Assembly: GCA_024372495.1 (NCBI GenBank)
Contig: CP099977.1
Location: forward strand, 248,001-312,000
DNA length: 64,000 nt
Source of the DNA: Pseudarthrobacter sp. Fe7
GTDB lineage: Bacteria > Actinomycetota > Actinomycetes > Actinomycetales > Micrococcaceae
Direction of reading: 5' to 3'
Shown here: positions 59,224 to 64,000 of the stretch, in pieces
Layout of the letters: each line of letters opens with the position of its first letter
Position numbering within the stretch: position 1 is the stretch's first letter
Made by a program: the position numbers and the translations under genes
Notes under the pieces: generated by a model
Told to the model about the DNA's origin: nothing
The model's input: only the letters and a program-made list of their open reading frames with translations
Databases searched by the model: none

Positions 59224-59961
59224 TTAGGGGACCAGTTCCTGGAGGTCGTTGACTACCAGGGTGGCGCCGGCGTCCAGGAGGGTTTGGCGTCCGGCACCCC
59301 TGTCAACGCCGATGACGGAGTGGAAGGATCCCGCGTGGCCTGCCTGCACTCCGGACACTGCGTCTTCCACCACCACGCACTCCGGGCTGGAGAGGTCCAG
59401 CAGTTTCGCCGCGTATTCGTAGGTGGCCGGATTCGGCTTCCCGGGCAGGCCCTGTTCCGCGGCCACCACCCCGTCCACCACCACTGCGAAGTGCTGGCTG
59501 AGTCCGGCGGCTTTAAGGACGGCGGGGGCGTTGCGGGAAGAGGAGACGACGGCGACCTTGAGTCCGCGCTCCAGTACGGCTTCGAGGAAACGCACCGAGC
59601 CTGGGAACGGCTCGACGCCGGCACTCACGATGTCATTGAAGACGGCGTTCTTCCGGTTGCCCAGGCCCTGGACAGTTTCGTGGGCGGGATCGTCGTCCAG
59701 CGGGCCCTCCGGCAGCGTGATCCCGCGCGAGGCCAGGAAGTCGCGTACCCCGTCAAAGCGGGGCTTGCCGTCGATGTGGTCGAAGTAGTCGCTTTCGCTG
59801 TACCCGGAAATCTCCGGGCGCGAGGACAGATAACCGTCGAACAGTTCCTGCCAGGCACGCTCGTGCACAGTCGCCGTGGGCGTCAAAACCCCGTCAAGGT
59901 CGAAAAGGATTGCTGCGGCGCCGGTCCAGTCGGTTGTCCCGGTCCTAGTCTCTTGTGTCAT
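59224..59961 (-). CDS. Beta-phosphoglucomutase-like HAD hydrolase
   Basis: An intact 245-residue HAD subfamily I enzyme. AILFDLDGVLTPTATVHERA holds the nucleophile Asp and the acid/base Asp of the PGM class, VAVVSSSRNAPAVLKAAGL follows, and KPNPATYEYA and CVVVEDAVSGVQAG supply the lysine and acidic loop. With the downstream GH65 phosphorylase it should convert beta-glucose 1-phosphate to glucose 6-phosphate, a standard pairing. A LacI-type operator lies 137 bp upstream at 60098. Confidence 0.88.
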   Translation of the reverse strand: MTQETRTGTTDWTGAAAILFDLDGVLTPTATVHERAWQELFDGYLSSRPEISGYSESDYFDHIDGKPRFDGVRDFLASRGITLPEGPLDDDPAHETVQGLGNRKNAVFNDIVSAGVEPFPGSVRFLEAVLERGLKVAVVSSSRNAPAVLKAAGLSQHFAVVVDGVVAAEQGLPGKPNPATYEYAAKLLDLSSPECVVVEDAVSGVQAGHAGSFHSVIGVDRGAGRQTLLDAGATLVVNDLQELVP

Positions 59962-60097
59962 CGGCAGTGCGGTGTCCTTTCGGTTGGTGGACAGCCGGCC
60001 CTGCCGGGCAGCCTGAAGGAGGTGTCCGCTGCGCCTCAGGCGCGCAGCATCACTTCCTCGTCCGCCCACTGCAGGACCGATCATGGCCGTAGACGAG

Positions 60098-60111
60098 TGT
60101 AAGCGCTTGCA
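60098..60111. promoter_or_regulatory. LacI-type operator upstream of HAD-GH65
   Basis: TGTAAGCGCTTGCA is a near-perfect palindrome with the central CG of LacI/MalR-family operators (AAGCGCTT). It precedes the disaccharide phosphorolysis genes. No LacI-family gene lies in the window, so the regulator is elsewhere. Confidence 0.65.
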
Positions 60112-60164
60112 AATTTCGCTGGCAACTGTTTTATCGTACCCACTGGTTTGGGCCGTCACACGGT

Positions 60165-60781
60165 TCAGCGCAGCACGTAGTGGCGCAGGAAGGCGCTGAC
60201 GTCCACCATCTCGGTCCTGGACATTGCGTGCCCCATTCCCGGGTAGGTCCGGGCAGTCAGCTGTGTGTTCTCTTCCAACCATTCGGAGGTGTAGGCCACC
60301 GCGTCCTCGTTGATTACCAGGTCCGCCTTGTCGCGGCCCCAAAAAAGGGCGGCTTGGCCTCGAAGGAATCCGTCACCGAGAGGAGTTCGTTCTTGAGGAC
60401 GAAGCCGGACAGACCCACCACGGCCTTGTAGTCGTCCGGGTGCAGCCGCAGGAGCGTAGTGGCCATGGCCATGCCTTGGGAGTACCCCATCAGGGTGACA
60501 TTGCTGTGCTGGTCCCTCACCGAGCTGATCCAGGCGCGCACCGAGTTGGCGGCCGAGATGACGTCCGCAAAATCGTTCGCCAGGAAGTAGTCCAGCAGGA
60601 ACCAGCCCCAGTGGTCGCCGATGGGCATCGGTGCCCGTACCGCGGCAAACGTGAACTCCGAAGGCAGGTGCTCGAAGAGGCGCACCATCCGCGACTCATC
60701 CGTGCCATAGCCGTGCATCATCACCAGCAAGGGGGTACCCGCGCGCTGGCCTTCCGGCCTGGACCACACAACTGTTTCCAC
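60165..60781 (-). CDS. Carboxylesterase / phospholipase-like alpha/beta hydrolase (one indel)
   Basis: 205 residues after repair. LLVMMHGYGTDESRMVRL is the oxyanion region, VTLMGYSQGMAMATTLLRL the nucleophile elbow, VINEDAVAYTSEWLEE and GMGHAMSRTEMVDV give the late Asp and His. It matches small esterases of the YpfH/YtpA type. One missing T in the run near 60341-60346 truncates it early; inserting it restores FFWGRDKADLVINED and the normal stop at 60165. Confidence 0.85.
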
Positions 60782-60953
60782 CGGACCAGCCTAGCGAGGA
60801 AGCACGGCGCCCCGGCCGGGTCATTGAAACGGCGATCACCGGGATGTAGCGTGACGCTTGACAGACAGCAGGCTTAGCTTTTGGCAGTGCACGCAACACC
60901 CTTCCGTAACGCCCTACCAGCGCCGCGCAGGACGCGGCCATAAGGAGCAAGTC

Positions 60954-61211
60954 ATGAGAATCGGCTCGTCAATCTTCCTCATCGCCCTTGGCGCCATCCT
61001 CGCCTGGGCAGTGGCCCCCGGCCTCATCCCGTTCGTGGACCAGCAACTGGTGGGCTACATCCTGATGGCCGTGGGCGTCATCGGGCTGATCGCTTCCCTG
61101 ATCCTCGCCTCGCCGGGCCGCAGCCGCCGGGTGAGCGAGTCCCGCTCCGTCATTGATCCCAACACCGGCGAACGCATCACGCGCCACGAAAGCCGGGACG
61201 GCGGCATCTAA
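60954..61211 (+). CDS. Small membrane protein (DUF6458-like)
   Basis: 85 residues with two membrane helices: SSIFLIALGAILAWAVAPG and VGYILMAVGVIGLIASLILA, then a basic cytoplasmic tail (PGRSRRVSESRSVIDPNTGE). It resembles a small family common in Actinobacteria. The start has an AAGGAG site. It is followed by a strong terminator. Confidence 0.8.
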   Translation: MRIGSSIFLIALGAILAWAVAPGLIPFVDQQLVGYILMAVGVIGLIASLILASPGRSRRVSESRSVIDPNTGERITRHESRDGGI

Positions 61212-61259
61212 GCGCAGCCCAACCCGGGGGAGGTCCCGGAGAGCCATCCATGAACCCGA

Positions 61260-61297
61260 AAAGCCGGGCTGGACCACAACGCGTCCGGCCCGGCTTT
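61260..61297 (+). terminator. Terminator after the small membrane protein gene
   Basis: Stem AAAGCCGGGCTGG / CCGGCCCGGCTTT with one mismatch and a 12-nt loop, ending in TTT. It lies 48 bp after the stop codon. Confidence 0.75.
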
Positions 61298-61337
61298 CGC
61301 GTCTCCAACAACAGGCGGCACGGCGAACTTTGTTTCA

Positions 61338-61363
61338 TGTTGGTTTCCATTGACAAACCAACA
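61338..61363. promoter_or_regulatory. Inverted-repeat operator upstream of the fructose operon
   Basis: TGTTGGTTT and AAACCAACA form a perfect 9-bp inverted repeat with an 8-bp spacer, about 107 bp upstream of the deoR start. It is probably the binding site of the DeoR/FruR regulator encoded immediately downstream. Confidence 0.6.
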
Positions 61364-61469
61364 GAAGCAAAGATAAAGTCAAGTAACTCAACATCAATGT
61401 GATGCCAGTCACGCCAGCGCCGGGAACGGAAGAGGCGGCACCCAGCAGGACCTACGCAACGGAGGGTAC

Positions 61470-62275
61470 GTGTTCGCCGAAGAGCGCCAGCAACAGATTG
61501 CCGAGCTTGTCGCCGGCAGCGGCCGGGTCAGCGTGACCCTGCTGGCTGAGCGCTTCCGCATCACCACCGAAACGGTGCGCCGGGACCTCGCCGCCCTCGA
61601 AAACGCAGGCACTGTCCGCCGCGTCCACGGCGGCGCAGTGGCGGCAGACCGTTTCAGCACCACCGAGGAAAGCGTCACAGAACGGGCCATCCAGCGGCCG
61701 GACCAAAAATCCGGATCGCCGAAGCCGCCCTTGCCCTGATCCCCCGGAACTCACCCGCCAGCGTCCTGATGGACGGCGGCACCACCACCGAAGTGCTTGC
61801 GGACATGCTGGCCCGCCGCGCCGCCGTCGAACCTTCCGACGGAACCGCTCCCCAGCACGAACTGGTGGTCATCACCCACGCAGTACCCATCGCCAGCAAG
61901 CTCTCCAACGTCCCGGGCGTTGCCCTGCAGATCCTGGGCGGGCGGGTCCGCGGCCTCACCCAGGTGGCCGTGGGACAGGCCACCGTGAACGCTGCCGCCC
62001 GCATCCGCCCCGACATCGCGTTCATCGGGACCAACGGCATCCACGCCACCTTTGGCGTCAGCACTCCCGATCCTGAAGAAGCCGCCGTCAAGGCAGCCTT
62101 CGTCCAGTCGGCACGCCGCATTGTGGTGCTGGCCGACTCCTCCAAGCTGGACACGGAAACCCTGGTCCAGTTCGCCTCCCTGAAAGATCTGGACACCTTG
62201 ATCACAGACAGTGAACCCGGGCCTGAACTCGCAGCCGCCCTGGAAGATGCCGGCGTAGACGTGGTGGTCGCATGA
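61470..62275 (+). CDS. DeoR family regulator of the fructose PTS operon (one indel)
   Basis: 268 residues after repair. FAEERQQQIAELVAGSGRVS and VTLLAERFRITTETVRRDLA form the DeoR HTH, and VLMDGGTTTEVLADML is the phosphosugar-binding loop. A missing base after CCAAAAA near 61705-61709 breaks the frame; inserting it gives RPDQKIRIAEAALALIP. It starts at GTG 61470 behind GGAGGG. Its stop overlaps fruK (ATGA). The usual inducer of such regulators is fructose 1-phosphate or fructose 1,6-bisphosphate. Confidence 0.88.
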
Positions 62276-63253
62276 TCGTCACCTTCACGGCCAACCCCAG
62301 CCTTGACCGCACCGTCGCCCTGCCCGGCCCACTGGAACGCGGCGAGGTGCAGCGCGCCGTCTCCGTCCGCCAGGAGTCCGGCGGCAAGGGCGTCAACGTC
62401 TCCCGCGCCTTGGTGGCCTCCGGCCTGGAATCACTCGCCGTCCTCCCCGGAGCGGACAGCGATCCCGTCCTGGCCGGCCTGCGCGAACATGCGGTGCCCT
62501 TCGTTTCGCTTCCCATCAACGAACCGCTACGCACCAACGTGGCGCTCACCGAGCCCGGCGGCGTCACCACAAAGATCAACGAACCCGGACCCGTGCTGGA
62601 CGAAAACCAGCAGGAAGCCCTCATCAAGCTGCTGGTTGAAAGCTCGCGGGGTGCCAGTTGGGTGGTCCTGGCCGGCTCGCTGCCGCCCGGCTTCCCCGCG
62701 GACTTCTACGCGACGGCGGCCCACCGCCTGCGTTCCTTCGCCGACGGCACCGCCCCGCGCATCGCCGTCGACTCGTCCGGACTGCCCCTTGCCGCCGCCC
62801 TCACCGGCGGCCCGGAGGGAATGCCGGACCTCCTTAAGCCCAACGCCGAGGAACTAGCGGAGCCTGGCCGCAGCGGCCGGTTTCCCCCGGCCTCCGGTGA
62901 CGAGCCTGGAAGCGGACCCGGCTGCTGCCGCTGCCGCCGCAGCCGCCGTCGTTCGTTCCGGTGTGGGTGCTGTGCTGGCAACTCTCGGTTCCAAGGGAGC
63001 TGTCCTTGTAACGGCCGACGGCGCGTGGCTGGCCACGCACCCGCCGGTCGCCGCGGTCAGCACGGTAGGTGCGGGCGACTCCGCACTTGCCGGCTACCTG
63101 CTTGCCCATGGCCGGGGCGCCGCCCCTGCCGACTGCCTACGTCAGGCGGTGGCCCACGGTGCCGCCGCTGCCTCGCTGCCGGGTTCCACTGTGCCGGCAG
63201 TAAACCAAACCACCCCGGATGCCGTAACCATCACGGCCCTTCGAAAGGATTGA
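62272..63253 (+). CDS. fruK: 1-phosphofructokinase (one indel)
   Basis: 326 residues after repair, the usual size. TFTANPSLDRTVALPGPLER and ESGGKGVNVSRAL are the FruK/PfkB starts, and STVGAGDSALAGYL is the catalytic anion-hole motif. It phosphorylates fructose 1-phosphate to fructose 1,6-bisphosphate. An extra C at 62861-62865 (GAGCCTGG) breaks the frame; removal gives ELAELAAAAGFPRPPVTSLE. The ATG overlaps the deoR stop. Confidence 0.92.
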
Positions 63254-63255
63254 CA

Positions 63256-64000
63256 GTGACCCAGCTCATCACCACGGACCTGGTCGAGCTCGACCAGAAC
63301 CTGGGCAACGCCCCCGAGACGGTGATCCGGCATCTGGCAAGCAAGGTAGCTGCCACCGGACGCGCATCAGAGGTTGAAGGCCTCTTCGCCGACGCCTTGG
63401 CCCGCGAGCAGAAGACCGCCACGGGCATCCCCGGCGGCATCGCCATCCCACACTGCCGCTCGGCTGCCGTCACCGTGCCCACCCTGGCCATGGCCCGCCT
63501 GAACCCGAAGGTGGACTTCGGCGCCAAGGACGGCCCGGCAGACCTGGTGTTCTTCATCGCCGCTCCGGACGGGGCGGACCAGGAGCACCTGAAGCTGCTG
63601 TCCAAGCTGGCCCGGTCCCTGATCAAGAAGGACTTCACCGCGGCCCTCCGCAACGCCTCCTCCGAAGCAGAGATCGTGGAGGCTCGTGGACGGCGCCCTG
63701 GCGGACAAGCCCGCGGCACACGCCGCAGCGGCGCCGGCTGATGCGGTGCCCGTGGGCGCCAGCGTTGGCGCAGCAGCAGGGGCCGCAGGTTCTTCTTCGG
63801 CAGCCTCGAATGACGGCGCTGCCGCCGGCTCAACCGGTGCGCGCACCAAGCGCCTGGTAGCCGTGACCGCGTGCCCCACCGGCATCGCCCACACCTACAT
63901 GGCCGCCGACTCGCTGGTGGCCGCTGCCAAGGAAGTAGGCGTCGACCTGCAGGTGGAGACCCAGGGCTCCTCCGGCGCCAAGGCGCTGGACCCCGCCGTC
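63256..64000 (+). CDS. fruA: Fructose PTS permease, IIA-IIB start (one indel, truncated by window end)
   Basis: The visible part covers the EIIA domain ([14 protein letters not shown] with the phosphorylated His) and, after an Ala/Gly/Ser linker, the start of EIIB ([19 protein letters not shown] with the phosphorylated Cys). EIIC lies beyond 64000. It phosphorylates incoming fructose at C1. An extra base at 63680-63684 (AGGCT) shifts the frame before the linker; removal gives [17 protein letters not shown]. It starts at GTG 63256 (AAAGGA), two bases after the fruK stop. Confidence 0.9.

Overview
The window is high-GC actinobacterial DNA that reads like a soil Micrococcaceae (Arthrobacter/Pseudarthrobacter type): C/G-ending codons, many GTG starts, 4-nt ATGA/GTGA gene overlaps, two DUF222/13E12-type HNH genes, actinobacterial DUF445, DUF3618 and DUF6458-type genes, and tandem glycine riboswitches ahead of glycine-cleavage genes. 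The genus is an inference from family content. I see no tRNA, rRNA, CRISPR array, insertion sequence or prophage.

Layout. 1-1013: the first codons of a gene that may be hutU, and its IclR-type regulator, with three matching palindromic operators. 1198-2829: DUF222-HNH copy 1. 3046-4548: amino acid permease. 4614-6403: NmrA-like SDR divergent from an HxlR regulator, and a small protein. 6408-9621: 3-hydroxybutyrate dehydrogenase and an MHS-type transporter divergent from a LysR regulator. 9623-20472, all on the minus strand: a spermidine-synthase-like gene and a heptose/glycoconjugate operon (gmhB, GT9, two other glycosyltransferases, gmhA, an hldE-like gene, SDR, ALDH, a second hldE-like gene). 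20600-27768: a SigB/SigF-type sigma factor and a stress-type envelope locus (holin-like, DUF3618, YihY). 27912-31912: a cassette of acyl-CoA dehydrogenase-like protein, PIG-L/NodS-like fusion and GT2, plus an O-methyltransferase. 31971-40026: small regulators and membrane genes (TetR, azlCD, DoxX-like, CaiB/BaiF, GDPD, DUF445). 40232-43476: DUF222-HNH copy 2, pxpA and a membrane protein. 43622-56659: a one-carbon/glycine regulon with three tandem glycine riboswitches controlling an MTHFR-like gene, cycA-purU, and gcvP-gcvT-gcvH-glyA, followed by sdaA and lipA. 56741-61211: a disaccharide phosphorolysis pair (GH65 and a beta-phosphoglucomutase-like HAD), an esterase and a small membrane protein. 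61470-64000: the fructose PTS operon (DeoR, fruK, fruA).

How genes work together. Glycine imported by CycA is cleaved by GcvPTH, with the lipoyl arm made by LipA. The methylene-THF produced is used by GlyA, by the MTHFR-like enzyme, or reaches formyl-THF, which PurU hydrolyses. SdaA drains serine to pyruvate. In the 10-20 kb region GmhA, two HldE-like enzymes and GmhB could together make an NDP-heptose for the GT9 enzyme, which is unexpected in a monoderm.

Sequence quality. About 33 single-base indels break otherwise full-length genes, including gcvP, fruK, sdaA and both hldE genes. Twenty are one extra G/C at an AGCT tetramer (AGCT read as AGCCT or AGGCT). Thirteen are missing bases, mostly in homopolymers. 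Undoing each one restores a continuous frame of family-typical length, so I annotate these as genes and treat the breaks as probable sequencing or assembly errors.
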